NCBI RefSeq assembly: GCF_013415125.1
Contig: NZ_JACCDE010000026.1
Span: forward strand, 1-64,000
Origin: Vreelandella glaciei
Lineage (GTDB): Bacteria; Pseudomonadota; Gammaproteobacteria; Pseudomonadales; Halomonadaceae
Direction of reading: 5' to 3'
DNA: 64,000 bases
This document shows positions 28,241-37,554 of the stretch, in pieces. The first letter of the stretch is position 1. The number at the start of each line of letters is the position of its first letter. The notes under the pieces are model-generated. The model worked only from the letters and a program-made list of their open reading frames with translations, was not told the origin of the DNA and did no database searches. A program made the position numbers and the translations under genes.

Positions 28241-28446
28241 TTGAAAGGTTTATGGCGCGCTTACGCTAACACGATACCCCGCCAGACATAGTCATTCTCT
28301 GGCGAGGCCTCACACGATTAATGTCTCGTCGCAGGATGGCCCTTTCACCCTTACCAGCCGGTAAGTATGTGAAAGAGTAGAGAGCCGCTTACAAAACGTC
28401 GTAGATCATAGAGATCCTTGGACGCTAAGTTTTGATGATGGCTACT

Positions 28447-29412
28447 TCATCCTTTGTATTTCTGTACTTCACGAAAGCGCTTCAACAAGTAGTCACCAGA
28501 CTTAATCGGCTTATGACGGGGAGGGTTATCGTCTGATTGGCAATTAGGAAGGCAAGTTACAGGCGTGTCGTAGTCTAAATTAAAGAATGTCGGAATCGAA
28601 TAGCGTTCTTTTCCAGTGCGATTCACCACGCGATGGGGGGTAGAAACAAAGAGATCATTTGTCCAGACCCTGAACATGTCACCTAGATTGATTACAAAGG
28701 TATTGGGCACGAAGGGTGCTGAAATCCATTCCCCATCGCGCTTACATACTTCCAATCCTCCGATAGGATCCTGGGTCAGAATCGTCACCATGCCGTAATC
28801 AGTGTGAGGTGCGACCCCTAGCTCTTTTTCATCAACGACATCCTGTTTTGGATAGTGAAACAGCCTCGACTGAGCCATGGGTTTTTGGCTCCATTGGAGG
28901 AAGAAATCCTCATCTTGGTCAAGGGCTAGGGCGAAGAGGCGTAACAGGTCTTTTCCAAGGCGTATTGTGTGCTTCAGGTACGTTTCTGCCGCTGCTTGTA
29001 ACCAAGGGGCGTGCTCAGGCCACCGATTAGGTCCGTGTAGAGGACGCCCTGCCTGCACATCAGGATCATCTAACGGTAGATCAACACCGAACTCATAGCT
29101 TTCTTTGAGATCAGGTTTAAAGCCTGCATGCTGATTGATGCCATAAGGCATAAACCCACGCCGGAAGCGCTCATCTATCAGATCGTTCATACGCACATCA
29201 TGCGGTAAGTCGAAGTACCGGCGTGTGGCGTCGAATATATCGTCAATTACGTGCTGTGGCACACCGTGGCCTGATACATAGAAGAAGCCTGTTTTCATGC
29301 ACGCATTTTTCAGCTCTGTTATTAGTTGGGTTGGACTGCCCCCATCTAGCCATGCCGATAGATTAAGTATGGGGACTTCATTACTACTTGCCTTACGCGG
29401 AGCTTCTAACAT
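28447..29412 (-). CDS. Isopenicillin-N-synthase-family Fe(II)/2-oxoglutarate oxygenase
   Basis: 321 residues. An N-terminal non-haem dioxygenase DIOX_N region (VPILNLSAWLDG) is followed by the double-stranded beta-helix. Iron ligands are His and Asp in HTDYGMVTIL and the distal His in TPHRVVNRTG; the 2-oxoglutarate-binding Arg-x-Ser is in KERYSIPTFF. It hydroxylates or oxidises a small molecule in the cytoplasm. It is the last gene of the ABC transporter/adenine-deaminase-like operon, 33 bases after the permease gene, so the substrate may be an imported modified purine or related heterocycle (inference). Confidence 0.88.
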   Translation of the reverse strand: MLEAPRKASSNEVPILNLSAWLDGGSPTQLITELKNACMKTGFFYVSGHGVPQHVIDDIFDATRRYFDLPHDVRMNDLIDERFRRGFMPYGINQHAGFKPDLKESYEFGVDLPLDDPDVQAGRPLHGPNRWPEHAPWLQAAAETYLKHTIRLGKDLLRLFALALDQDEDFFLQWSQKPMAQSRLFHYPKQDVVDEKELGVAPHTDYGMVTILTQDPIGGLEVCKRDGEWISAPFVPNTFVINLGDMFRVWTNDLFVSTPHRVVNRTGKERYSIPTFFNLDYDTPVTCLPNCQSDDNPPRHKPIKSGDYLLKRFREVQKYKG

Positions 29413-29445
29413 TTTTCACCTCTCAGAGTTGTCGAAATGACTTTT

Positions 29446-30234
29446 TTATTGCTGACGAAGGTCTTCACTGGTTTCGGACCAGTAAATAGTTCGTTTAGCG
29501 ATAATTTTCATTATGGTATGGAGCCCAATTCCTATTGCAGAAAGGACAATGAGAATGGCGAATACACCGGTTATATCCATCGAAAAGTTACGCTGAAGGA
29601 TCAGGTACCCCAAGCCAGCTTGGGCGCCTACGAACTCACCCACTATCGCTCCGATAATGGCCAGTACGATCCCTATATCCAAGCCGGCAAAAATATAAGG
29701 AAGGGCATGTGGGAAGCGTACCATTTGAAACATCTGCCAAGGCGAGGCAGTGAATGCCGTCATCATTTCAATTTGTTCACGAGGCGCTGAACGCAGTCCA
29801 ACAATGGTGTTCGCTAGAATAGGGAAGAAGACAATTGTGGCTGTAATAATAATTTTAGAAGTGACACCAAATCCAAACCAAGCAACAAACAGAGGTGCAA
29901 TCGCCACTTTTGGCATAGCTTGGAAGGCTACGATATAAGGATAAAGTATCTTTTCCAGTATTCTTATTTGCCCAATCAATCCCCCAAGTATTAATGCAAT
30001 TATTGCACCTATAGCAAATCCCATTAATGTTTCATAGAGTGTTACGCCGGTATGTAGTAGGTATTCACCACTGACTATTCCTTTGTACAGTGCGGCTATA
30101 ACACCTGCTGGAGCTGGAAAGACTAAAGAAGAAATATCGAACATTTTCACAGTGAAATGCCAAATAGCAATAACAAAGATGAAAAAGCTCGCTCTTAGCA
30201 TAAAGTCGCGTTTGTTAAAAGTCATTTTTTTCAT
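29446..30234 (-). CDS. ABC transporter permease, NitT/TauT type
   Basis: 262 residues from ATG 30234, one base after the ATPase stop; the frame opens earlier at 30267 but would overlap the ATPase. Six membrane helices and the coupling loop TIVGLRSAPREQIEMMTAFT and following residues (about 135-165) are characteristic of the SsuC/TauC/ThiX group. It works with the ATPase at 30236 and the binding protein at 32971. Confidence 0.88.
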   Translation of the reverse strand: MKKMTFNKRDFMLRASFFIFVIAIWHFTVKMFDISSLVFPAPAGVIAALYKGIVSGEYLLHTGVTLYETLMGFAIGAIIALILGGLIGQIRILEKILYPYIVAFQAMPKVAIAPLFVAWFGFGVTSKIIITATIVFFPILANTIVGLRSAPREQIEMMTAFTASPWQMFQMVRFPHALPYIFAGLDIGIVLAIIGAIVGEFVGAQAGLGYLILQRNFSMDITGVFAILIVLSAIGIGLHTIMKIIAKRTIYWSETSEDLRQQ

Positions 30235-30235
30235 G

Positions 30236-31051
30236 TTAATCCAATCCAGCCTTAGAGTTAAAAGCATTTCTTATGTGGCGGTCATAGACTCCAAAATGTT
30301 CAGAATTAATAATAGAAAGCTCTTTCTCATAGGGTAAATCTATGTCCATTATCTCTTCCACACAACCTGGTCTTGGTGACATAATAATGACTCTATCACC
30401 AAGAAAAATTGCTTCTGGAATACTATGTGTTACTAACATTATTGTGGCGCCAATACGCTTTTTAAGGCGTAAAAGCTCCATATTCATGAGCTCACGTGTC
30501 ATGGCATCTAAGGCACCAAACGGTTCATCCATTAGTAGAATGGAGGGGTCGTTGATTAACGCACGTGCAATGCCAACTCGCTGTTGCATCCCTCCTGATA
30601 ACTCTTTTGGATATTTGGTTTCAAATCCTTTCAAACCCACCATGTCGAGTAATTCGTAAGCTTTTTTTCGTGACTCTTTTATGTCACGCTTTTGAATCTC
30701 AGCAGGAATTAGGACGTTATTCAGTATAGTGCGCCAAGGAAGTAGTACAGGGTTTTGGAACACGACCCCTATCTCAGAGCTAGGGCCCTTTTGAGGCATG
30801 CCATTGATTTCGATTCGGCCACTCGAAGCATTAACTATGCCCGCTAAAATTTTGAGGAGAGTACTTTTACCACAGCCACTGGGCCCAACAACAGTAACAA
30901 ACTCTTTCTTAAAAACTTCAAAGTTTATATTGCTTAAGGCTGATACGTTCAAACCATCTCGGCTTTGGTAATTTTTATTAATATCTTGAAAGCAAAATGC
31001 TGATGCGTTTTTTACTTTAGTGTCGATGCCGTTAGTTGTAAATGCACTCAC
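30236..31051 (-). CDS. ABC transporter ATP-binding subunit, NitT/TauT type
   Basis: 271 residues. Walker [11 protein letters not shown]-loop [10 protein letters not shown], signature LSGGMQQR, Walker [13 protein letters not shown] and switch LVTHSIPEA are all intact, as in SsuB/TauB. The start overlaps the LysR stop by four bases (31048-31051). It energises import through the permease at 29446. Confidence 0.92.
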   Translation of the reverse strand: MSAFTTNGIDTKVKNASAFCFQDINKNYQSRDGLNVSALSNINFEVFKKEFVTVVGPSGCGKSTLLKILAGIVNASSGRIEINGMPQKGPSSEIGVVFQNPVLLPWRTILNNVLIPAEIQKRDIKESRKKAYELLDMVGLKGFETKYPKELSGGMQQRVGIARALINDPSILLMDEPFGALDAMTRELMNMELLRLKKRIGATIMLVTHSIPEAIFLGDRVIIMSPRPGCVEEIMDIDLPYEKELSIINSEHFGVYDRHIRNAFNSKAGLD

Positions 31052-31962
31052 TTGTTATTCTCCAGCTGAAAAAGAGATTTTTTGAAAAATTCAATCAATG
31101 TCAATGCTGTTACAGACAAGTTTCTCCCTCGCCGAATACAGCAAGTCAAGCGCTGAGGTTTTACTCGTGGGTCATCGAATGGGATATAACGATATTGGGT
31201 TTTAGAACTTGATGAATGAGAGATATGGCTGTTGACGATTGCAATAGATAAACCCTGTATTGCCATACTGCGCAATAGCTCATAAGAATTACTAGTGAGA
31301 TTGGTACGTGGCTCGATTCTTGAGTCTGAAAACATCTGGTCATAGACAACTTTTGCACTAACACTGCTATCGGGCAAAGCAATATCGTACTCTGCACAAT
31401 CAGATAATCTAACGCTTTTCTTACTAGCAAGAGGGTGGGTTACATGGGCTAATACACAGGTGGGTAAAAGCATTTCATAGATATGCTTGATGTCGCTTAT
31501 TGGCTGAGGATTGAAGCTCAAAGCAAAATCAAGTTCATCGCGCGCAAGCATTTCTAGTAGTTTTGGGGTGCCTGACACCTGAATGTTATAGGTGATGTTA
31601 GGATATTGCTGCTGAAAAGCTGCCAATGTCTCTGGCAGAAAATCCCTTACAAAAGACTCAGGCACACCAAAATTTATTTTACCTCTACGCATGCCTTTAA
31701 GTGCATCAATATCTGAGCGCATGCGCCTCATTTCACTTTCATCGTTACGAATGTAGTTCATAAGGAGCTCTCCCGCTGCAGTTAGTCGAAGCTGCTTGCG
31801 GCCAGCACTACGCTCGAATAATGGTTCCCCAAGTTCGTCCTCCAAGAGTTTTATTTGCCGGCTAATAGCAGACGTCGCTACATGCAGCTGTTCAGATGCG
31901 GCCCGGAATGAGCCACACTGAGCCGACACTGAAAAGTAGCGCATGGCGTTGCCTGGTATCAT
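31048..31962 (-). CDS. LysR-type regulator embedded in the transporter operon
   Basis: 304 residues. The HTH ([40 protein letters not shown]) and effector domain ([20 protein letters not shown]) are intact. It overlaps the deaminase gene stop and the ATPase start by four bases each, so it is translated from the same message, an unusual position for a LysR protein. It likely senses the transported compound or a catabolite and controls the whole operon from the promoter ahead of the binding-protein gene. Confidence 0.9.
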   Translation of the reverse strand: MIPGNAMRYFSVSAQCGSFRAASEQLHVATSAISRQIKLLEDELGEPLFERSAGRKQLRLTAAGELLMNYIRNDESEMRRMRSDIDALKGMRRGKINFGVPESFVRDFLPETLAAFQQQYPNITYNIQVSGTPKLLEMLARDELDFALSFNPQPISDIKHIYEMLLPTCVLAHVTHPLASKKSVRLSDCAEYDIALPDSSVSAKVVYDQMFSDSRIEPRTNLTSNSYELLRSMAIQGLSIAIVNSHISHSSSSKTQYRYIPFDDPRVKPQRLTCCIRRGRNLSVTALTLIEFFKKSLFQLENNK

Positions 31963-32981
31963 GGAGTAACTGCCGTATGAGCTGCGAACTTATCGATAAC
32001 GCCAAAATATTGGTTTTTTTGGTTAGTATCTAAAAAAGCCGCTTCGATACTATTCCTTCCTAACATCAAGCACTGCTGCTCGGTTAATGAAAGCGCTTGC
32101 TGGCATGCTACTAGATTGTCATTGATATAGCCGTTGAAGTAGGCTGGATCGTCTGAGTTAATTGTTACTTTTAAGTCTTTTTTCAGCATCTTATTTAAGG
32201 AATGTTCTTTTAGTGAGCTCTCCACGTTAAGTCGCAGATTTGATAGTGGGCAAACAGTAAGCGCTATACCGCTTTCTACGAGATGCGCAACTAGAGCCGG
32301 ATCATCTAAACAAGCATTACCATGATCAATACGGTCAACACCCAGGCGCTCAATACTTTCACGTACATACTCAGCTGGCCCCTCTTCACCTGCATGAGCT
32401 GTAAGATAAAAGCCGTAGGATTTTGCTTTGCGAAACACTCGCTCGAACTTGCGGGGAGGATTCCCTTGTTCAGCGCCTCCCAAACCAATACCTAAAAGTT
32501 TGTCGCGCCAGGGCATGGCTTCTCTAAGTATATCAATGGCTTCCTGTTCGGAACGGTGGCGTTGTAAACCTAGTAGCACTCCACTGGTAATACCCCAATC
32601 ATGCTGTGCTGCTGCCATCGCAGCCAACGTTCCGTCAAGCATCTCATTCCAGCCTACCCTATTGGCCAAATGGGATTGCGGGCTTAGAAACATTTCTGCA
32701 TGAATGACATTGTCATCTTTAGCCCGCTTTAAATAAGCGAGCGTAATGTCATAAAAATCATCTGCCCTTGTGAGCACGCGGCACCCATTATAAAATAGAG
32801 TAAGAAAGTCCTGTAGGCATGTAAAATGGTAAGCTTCCCGTACTTGCTGTTCATTCTCCCATGGAAGAGCAATATCATTGCGGTTTGCCAGTCTTAGCAA
32901 CATGTCTGGCTCTATAGTGCCTTCTAGGTGCACGTGCAATTCAGCTTTCGGCATCTGACGGCAAAATTCTTCAATCAGCAT
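31959..32981 (-). CDS. Adenine/adenosine deaminase family amidohydrolase
   Basis: 340 residues of the ADD-type TIM barrel. Zinc ligands are HxH (H16, H18 in LHVHLEGT), a His in TAHAGEEGPAEY, and the catalytic Asp in NSDDPAYF. The latter motif is that of adenine deaminases (SDDPAYFGGY style) rather than classic adenosine deaminases (STDDP). The expected reaction is hydrolytic deamination of adenine or a 6-aminopurine to hypoxanthine-type product. It overlaps the binding-protein stop by about ten bases, so it works on what the transporter brings in. Closely related families include N6-modified-adenine and isoguanine deaminases. Confidence 0.88.
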   Translation of the reverse strand: MLIEEFCRQMPKAELHVHLEGTIEPDMLLRLANRNDIALPWENEQQVREAYHFTCLQDFLTLFYNGCRVLTRADDFYDITLAYLKRAKDDNVIHAEMFLSPQSHLANRVGWNEMLDGTLAAMAAAQHDWGITSGVLLGLQRHRSEQEAIDILREAMPWRDKLLGIGLGGAEQGNPPRKFERVFRKAKSYGFYLTAHAGEEGPAEYVRESIERLGVDRIDHGNACLDDPALVAHLVESGIALTVCPLSNLRLNVESSLKEHSLNKMLKKDLKVTINSDDPAYFNGYINDNLVACQQALSLTEQQCLMLGRNSIEAAFLDTNQKNQYFGVIDKFAAHTAVTP

Positions 32982-34116
32982 AATGAGCAGAGCCCTTTAC
33001 GTTACAGTTTCTGGCCGCCTCGATAATCGCTTCATGATCGAAGTCATTAGTCGCCTCAAAGAAGCCATCTTGATCAATGACCAGTTCACTGGTACTTACC
33101 GTGTTACTAATCATTCCATGTTCGTAAAGAAACTCTTGGATACCAGTGAATGCAGCTGGGTCTACATATCCTAATAGCTCGCCTCCATGCAGTTCGTGGG
33201 CCTTACGCATCGAGTCCAGCTGCGCATTGAGCAAGTTCAAGTCCCATTGCTCAAGAGTTTCAGAGTCGGCACCGGTGGGCTTAGTGCTAGGGAAATGCTC
33301 CCAATGAATTTGACGGACACATTCAGGGTTAGTCATGGCGAATAAGGTGGCTTTGTTGGCCCCTCGCACAATGGCTTCTACCATATCCGGGTTCTGGTCT
33401 ATGGTGGATTGCAAGGTGCCGAGCGTAAAATCCGGCATTTCATGCCACGCGGGGTCACGAAAAACCCGCAGATCAGTGCCAGAATTTTCAAAAGAGGTTA
33501 ACGCAGATTGCCAGAACATTAGGCCTTGTACCTGCCCAGAACGAAGGGCTTGTAAGGCCTGAGTTCCTGCTCCAACAGCTACAATGTTCACATCACGATC
33601 AGGGTCGATGCCATTCTGACGCAACAACGCTTTTAGCATAGGGACACCGCCAGTCGCTAAGCTGACAATACCGATGCGCCCTCCCTTCAAGTCAATAATG
33701 CTTTGAATAGGGCCATCTTCCTTTACACCGAGCCCCCAGTCGATCACGCCATTGCCCATGATCCCTCGGGCTGGAATACCGTTTTCGGCATTGGCTTGAA
33801 TCAACACTGAGGAGTTGAACTGAACCAGATCAACAACGCCAGAAGCCATCATTTGTAAGCCCTGTAACGAGCCCTGCATTCCCACGACATTGACGTCATA
33901 ACCTTCATCACGCCAATAACCGAGTGCCACTGGCATCATCAGCCAAGGGTAAGTGACATTGAGCACTTGACTGCCCAGCGCTATCGTCACTTCCTGTAAT
34001 GGTTCAGTCTGTTGTGCCTCGACAGAGGTTGAGTAGCCTGAAACTGTCAGGGCTGTTGAAATAAAGGCTGTACCAAGGAGGAAGCGGGTTACGGTTCTAG
34101 TTAAAGATGTGTTCAT
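32971..34116 (-). CDS. ABC transporter substrate-binding protein (NMT1/TauA-like)
   Basis: 381 residues. A signal peptide ends near residue 34 (SVEA-QQ). The mature part is the NMT1/SsuA/TauA periplasmic fold (VTIALGSQVLNVTYPWLMMP; ALGYWRDEGYDVNVVG; GRIGIVSLATGGVPML). Members bind sulfonates, nitrate, riboflavin or pyrimidine precursors; ligand here unknown, probably an N-heterocycle given the downstream deaminase. It is the first gene of the operon; no OMF or other promoter is visible further in. Confidence 0.88.
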   Translation of the reverse strand: MNTSLTRTVTRFLLGTAFISTALTVSGYSTSVEAQQTEPLQEVTIALGSQVLNVTYPWLMMPVALGYWRDEGYDVNVVGMQGSLQGLQMMASGVVDLVQFNSSVLIQANAENGIPARGIMGNGVIDWGLGVKEDGPIQSIIDLKGGRIGIVSLATGGVPMLKALLRQNGIDPDRDVNIVAVGAGTQALQALRSGQVQGLMFWQSALTSFENSGTDLRVFRDPAWHEMPDFTLGTLQSTIDQNPDMVEAIVRGANKATLFAMTNPECVRQIHWEHFPSTKPTGADSETLEQWDLNLLNAQLDSMRKAHELHGGELLGYVDPAAFTGIQEFLYEHGMISNTVSTSELVIDQDGFFEATNDFDHEAIIEAARNCNVKGSAHYAD

Positions 34117-34247
34117 TATTATGACTCTATTAGGTGTTTTTAGGACCTTACCATAGTGACTTGATCTCCTTAATTATCGTTTTTAGGAAAAAAATATCTA
34201 ATAATTAGAACATAAGTGTTAGCAGGTGTCGGAGGCCGGATGATAGG

Positions 34248-34620
34248 TTAAGACAAAGGAGTTATTCTATATTGGCGGCGCGTAACGGTAATTGAACCGC
34301 CCCTCGGCGTGATGCGCCATTGAGCCGCCCTAGGTGTCGGAGCCTTCTGGATCCAGCGTAGCTTTTCCTTGATCACCCAGGCATCGGCAGTGGCGCTCTG
34401 ATCAGCCGCTAACGCCTGGAGCGCCGCTAGCTGTTTGGGTGTCAGGTTCTCGTTGTCCACAGTAGTGCCCAGCGCAGCGACTTGGGGTGTCCTTGCTCAC
34501 GGCGCTCTTTCTTGCGTACATCGTCCAGCCGCTTGGTGAAGGTCTGCACAATATGGAACCAGTCGACCGTGACCTCGGCCTGGGGAAGGTACTCGGTCAC
34601 GCCGCTGAGGAAGGCTGGCG
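34248..34620 (-). pseudogene. ISL3-family transposase remnant
   Basis: Reading on the minus strand from about 34620, the frame gives [20 protein letters not shown] then [20 protein letters not shown]. This is the core of an ISL3-type DDE transposase. Near 34465 a frameshift leads into the C-terminal region with NENLTPKQLAALQALAADQS. Both ends of the gene are missing and no inverted repeats were found. The plus-strand side joins directly to the guaA fragment at 34622. Confidence 0.8.
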
Positions 34621-34621
34621 A

Positions 34622-34757
34622 CTACGCGCGGTAGAGACCATCGACTTCATGACCGCCCGCTGGGCGCACCTGCCCTATGAGCTGCTGGAGAAAGTTTTCA
34701 ACCGGATTATCAATGAGTTGGGGGGAGGGGAGCAGATGATTTATGACGTTAGTAGGT
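34622..34757 (+). pseudogene. Decayed duplicate of the guaA 3' end
   Basis: Translation [20 protein letters not shown] and [15 protein letters not shown] matches residues near 470-505 of the guaA gene at 18257-18362, with a diverging tail (EQMIYDVSR versus [10 protein letters not shown]). The last GuaA residues (KPPATIEWE) are absent. It is in the same orientation as guaA, and so is a direct repeat flanking 18421-34620. Confidence 0.9.
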
Positions 34758-34972
34758 TCGTTCATGATAATGAAGTCAATACGGGCAAAGGTCTCCGCTT
34801 GCTGCCTAGGATAGAGCACTGGATCCGAGGCTATGTCGTCTCAGAATTCGGAAAAAAAGCATCTTAAGCCAGATTGGAATCCCGGGCAGGGCATGACATT
34901 AGCTACAAGCTTCCCTGTAGAGCAGGAGCTGCATTTAAGATTAAAGGCCATTGTGGAGGCATCAATGTCAAC
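34758..34972. other. Non-coding junction
   Basis: 215 bases between the guaA fragment and the LysR gene. Short frames only; no promoter, hairpin or repeat that I can support. A read-through frame from 34487 to 34867 joins unrelated pieces and is not a gene. Confidence 0.5.
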
Positions 34973-35857
34973 TCAATGGCTTTCTTTCATAACGCTCTCC
35001 ACAAACTTGGCGAACAAACGTGCTTTGGCTGTGGCAAGGCGTCCCGTGGGAAACACTGCCCATAGGTCAGTGTCAGGCAGCGACCAACTCTCCAGCAGGC
35101 GGAGCACACGATTATTGGCCAGCTCAGGAGCGAACATCCAGTCCGAGGCAATGGTTAGACCCATATCAGCGAGCACGGCGGCGCGGATACCTTCAGCGGC
35201 GCTGAAGCGTGCTCGTCCATGGATCATAACGGATACCTCGGTCCCCTCGCGACGGAACTTCCACACGTTGTCCAATTGGGTGTAGACGATCGTTTCGTGG
35301 TCGGCCAGATCGGCGGGAACCTGCGGTCTCCCCTTTTGCGTCAAGTATTCGGCAGTCGCCAGCACCGAGCAGCGCGAAGAGGCCAGTTTACGCGCCACGG
35401 CGCCGGTATCGGCCAGCTTTCCCAGTCTCAACGAGATGTCGATCCCTTCAGCGATCAGGTCAATCATCCGGTCGTCCAGCACCACGTCCACGTCGAGTCC
35501 GGGATGTGCCTCAAGGAATTGTGGCAAGTGAGGAATGACATGCAGGCGCGCGAAGGTGGGGGCGGCCGAGATTCGCAGCCGACCGGATAGTCCCCCACCA
35601 GCGCCCCGCGCGGCCAGTTCGGCCTCGTCCGCCTCTTGTATCGCCAGGCGCGCCCGTTCGTAGAAGCGTAAACCCGCTTCGGTCGGCGTCAGCCCGTGCG
35701 TAGAGCGCAGCAAGAGCTTCACGTTCAGCCGCTGCTCCAGCTGAGCCACGGTTTTGGACACCGCCGGCTGCCCAACGCCAAGCACGCGGGCAGCGCCTGA
35801 AAAAGAACCGGCTTCTAGCACACGCACGAAGACGATCATTGCCTGCAATCGATCCAT
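34973..35857 (-). CDS. LysR-type transcriptional regulator
   Basis: 294 residues from ATG 35857, which has AGGAA five bases upstream; a longer frame starts at 35887. Winged helix MDRLQAMIVFVRVLEAGSFS with PAVSKTVAQLEQRL, then the effector domain (GRLRISAAPTFARLHVIPHL). The codon use is clearly more GC-rich than the preceding operon. Divergent from the crotonase/peroxiredoxin/SDR cassette, separated by 135 bases, and so its likely regulator. Confidence 0.92.
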   Translation of the reverse strand: MDRLQAMIVFVRVLEAGSFSGAARVLGVGQPAVSKTVAQLEQRLNVKLLLRSTHGLTPTEAGLRFYERARLAIQEADEAELAARGAGGGLSGRLRISAAPTFARLHVIPHLPQFLEAHPGLDVDVVLDDRMIDLIAEGIDISLRLGKLADTGAVARKLASSRCSVLATAEYLTQKGRPQVPADLADHETIVYTQLDNVWKFRREGTEVSVMIHGRARFSAAEGIRAAVLADMGLTIASDWMFAPELANNRVLRLLESWSLPDTDLWAVFPTGRLATAKARLFAKFVESVMKESH

Positions 35858-35992
35858 GTAATTCCTGGTAGGAATAAATGTTATCACCGAATCATATCTG
35901 CCATTCCGTCAAGGGGGCAACCATAATTCGATCAACAGCCTGGCGCGCTGGATATCCCAAAAAAACCTATCACTTGCAACAAGGGAAAAACC

Positions 35993-36763
35993 ATGTCCCG
36001 TTTCGATGACTACCGCAACGCCTATCCCAACGCCCGTCTGAGCCGTACGCCTGACGGCGTGCTCGAAATTGCCCTGCACACCGACGGCGGCAAGCTCGTG
36101 TTCAACGGACACACACACGAGCAATTTGTCGATCTGTTCCATGACGTCGGCAGCGACCCTGACAACCGCGTGGTGATCCTCACCGGCACGGGCGACGCCT
36201 TCATGGACGCGATCAGCGCCGAAGGCTTCGATTTCTTCACCCCGCGCGGCTACGACAAGATCTATCGCGAAGGCAAGAAAGTGCTGATGAATCTCCTTGA
36301 CATCGAAGTGCCGTTGATTGCTGCGCTCAACGGCCCGGTGCTACTGCACTCCGAATACGCGCTGCTGGCCGACATCGTGCTGGCCACGCCGGAAACGGTG
36401 TTCCAGGACAAGCCGCATTTCGATTTCGGCATCGTGCCCGGTGATGGCGTGAACCTGCTGTGGCCAGAAGTCATCGGCAGCGTACGCGGCCGATATTTCA
36501 TCCTGACCCGCCAGCAACTTGATGCACAGACCGCCCAGGCATGGGGCGCAGTCAACGAAGTGGTGCCGGCCGATCGCCTGCTGCCGCGTGCCCACGAGAT
36601 CGCCGGCGAACTGGCGAAGCTGCCGCCGCTGACTGGTCGCTACACCCGTATCGCCCTGACCCAGAAGCTGCGCCGCATCATCGACGAAGGCGCCGGCTAC
36701 GGTCTGGCCTTGGAGGGCATCAGCGCTGCCGAAGTGGCGCGCTCGATGACCCCGCCCGCCTGA
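35993..36763 (+). CDS. Enoyl-CoA hydratase/isomerase (crotonase) family protein
   Basis: 256 residues. Crotonase fold with the N-terminal NGHTHEQFVDLFHDVGSDPD, the oxyanion-hole region VPLIAALNGPVLLHSEYALL, and the second strand VFQDKPHFDFGIVPGDGVN. The usual two catalytic Glu residues of true hydratases are not obvious (SEYALLADI instead of GGG/GLALAC), so it may be a hydrolase/isomerase-type member, not a classic 2-enoyl-CoA hydratase. First gene of a three-gene unit. Confidence 0.85.
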   Translation: MSRFDDYRNAYPNARLSRTPDGVLEIALHTDGGKLVFNGHTHEQFVDLFHDVGSDPDNRVVILTGTGDAFMDAISAEGFDFFTPRGYDKIYREGKKVLMNLLDIEVPLIAALNGPVLLHSEYALLADIVLATPETVFQDKPHFDFGIVPGDGVNLLWPEVIGSVRGRYFILTRQQLDAQTAQAWGAVNEVVPADRLLPRAHEIAGELAKLPPLTGRYTRIALTQKLRRIIDEGAGYGLALEGISAAEVARSMTPPA

Positions 36764-36833
36764 TCTGCGCGGCAGGTTGTCCGCTTCGCGGACGGCATGC
36801 TTTCTCATTTCCATGCTTACCAAGGACTTCACC

Positions 36834-37508
36834 ATGTCACTGCAAGACAAGCTCGACGCCTTCAAGGCCGACTTCCAAGCTGGCAAACCACCCTATAACG
36901 TGCCGCCTACTGTCATCGAAACCATGAACCGTGCCACCGCCGAACTGACTGCTTCCGGTGCTGCCCAGAAAGCACTGAAGGCAGGCGACCACGCGCCGGC
37001 CTTCACCCTCAACGACCCGGATGGCAAGCCGGTTTCGTCCATCGACCTGCTGCGCCGTGGAACGCTGGTGGTGACCTTCTACCGTGGTGTCTGGTGCCCG
37101 TACTGCAATCTGGAATTGCAGGCGCTGCAAGCCGCATTGCCGGACATCCATGCAGCGGGGGCTGGCGTGGTGGCGATCTCACCGCAGATTGCCGCCAACA
37201 GCCGCAAGGCGTTGCGTCAGAGCGCGCTGACGTATCCAATTCTGTCGGATCCGCACAATGATACGGCAGCCGCGTTCGGCCTGCGCTTCGAATTGCCGGA
37301 CTACTTGGTCGAACTCTACAAGTCATTGAAAAACGACCTGCCTGCATTTAATGGCGATCCGAGCTGGACGCTGCCGATGCCTGGACGCTACGTGATCGCA
37401 CCGGATGGCACCATCGTTTATGCAGAGGTCAATCCTGATTACACCCGCCGCCCCGATCCGTCGGAAATACTGCCGGCCATTCGCAAGGCCGCTGCCGGCG
37501 TCGCCTGA
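36834..37508 (+). CDS. Peroxiredoxin-like (AhpC/TSA family) protein
   Basis: 224 residues from ATG 36834 (MSLQDKLDAFKADFQAG). Thioredoxin-fold core: ALKAGDHAPAFTLNDPDGK, the active-site CPYC in RGVWCPYCNLELQAL, and later GRYVIAPDGTIVYAEVNPDY. CxxC, rather than the TxxC of typical AhpC, marks the 'peroxiredoxin-like' subgroup. It reduces peroxides or acts as a thiol-disulphide enzyme. A longer frame from 36777 starts inside the intergenic spacer. Co-transcribed with the crotonase and SDR genes. Confidence 0.88.
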   Translation: MSLQDKLDAFKADFQAGKPPYNVPPTVIETMNRATAELTASGAAQKALKAGDHAPAFTLNDPDGKPVSSIDLLRRGTLVVTFYRGVWCPYCNLELQALQAALPDIHAAGAGVVAISPQIAANSRKALRQSALTYPILSDPHNDTAAAFGLRFELPDYLVELYKSLKNDLPAFNGDPSWTLPMPGRYVIAPDGTIVYAEVNPDYTRRPDPSEILPAIRKAAAGVA

Positions 37509-37554
37509 ATCACTTGGAATCCGCCGCCGTGTGGCGAGCGGTAAAGGAGCACAC

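Noticed and set aside
34487-34867. 126-codon open frame on the plus strand
   Set aside because: It joins antisense of the ISL3 remnant to the guaA fragment; a read-through of two unrelated pieces, no start signal.
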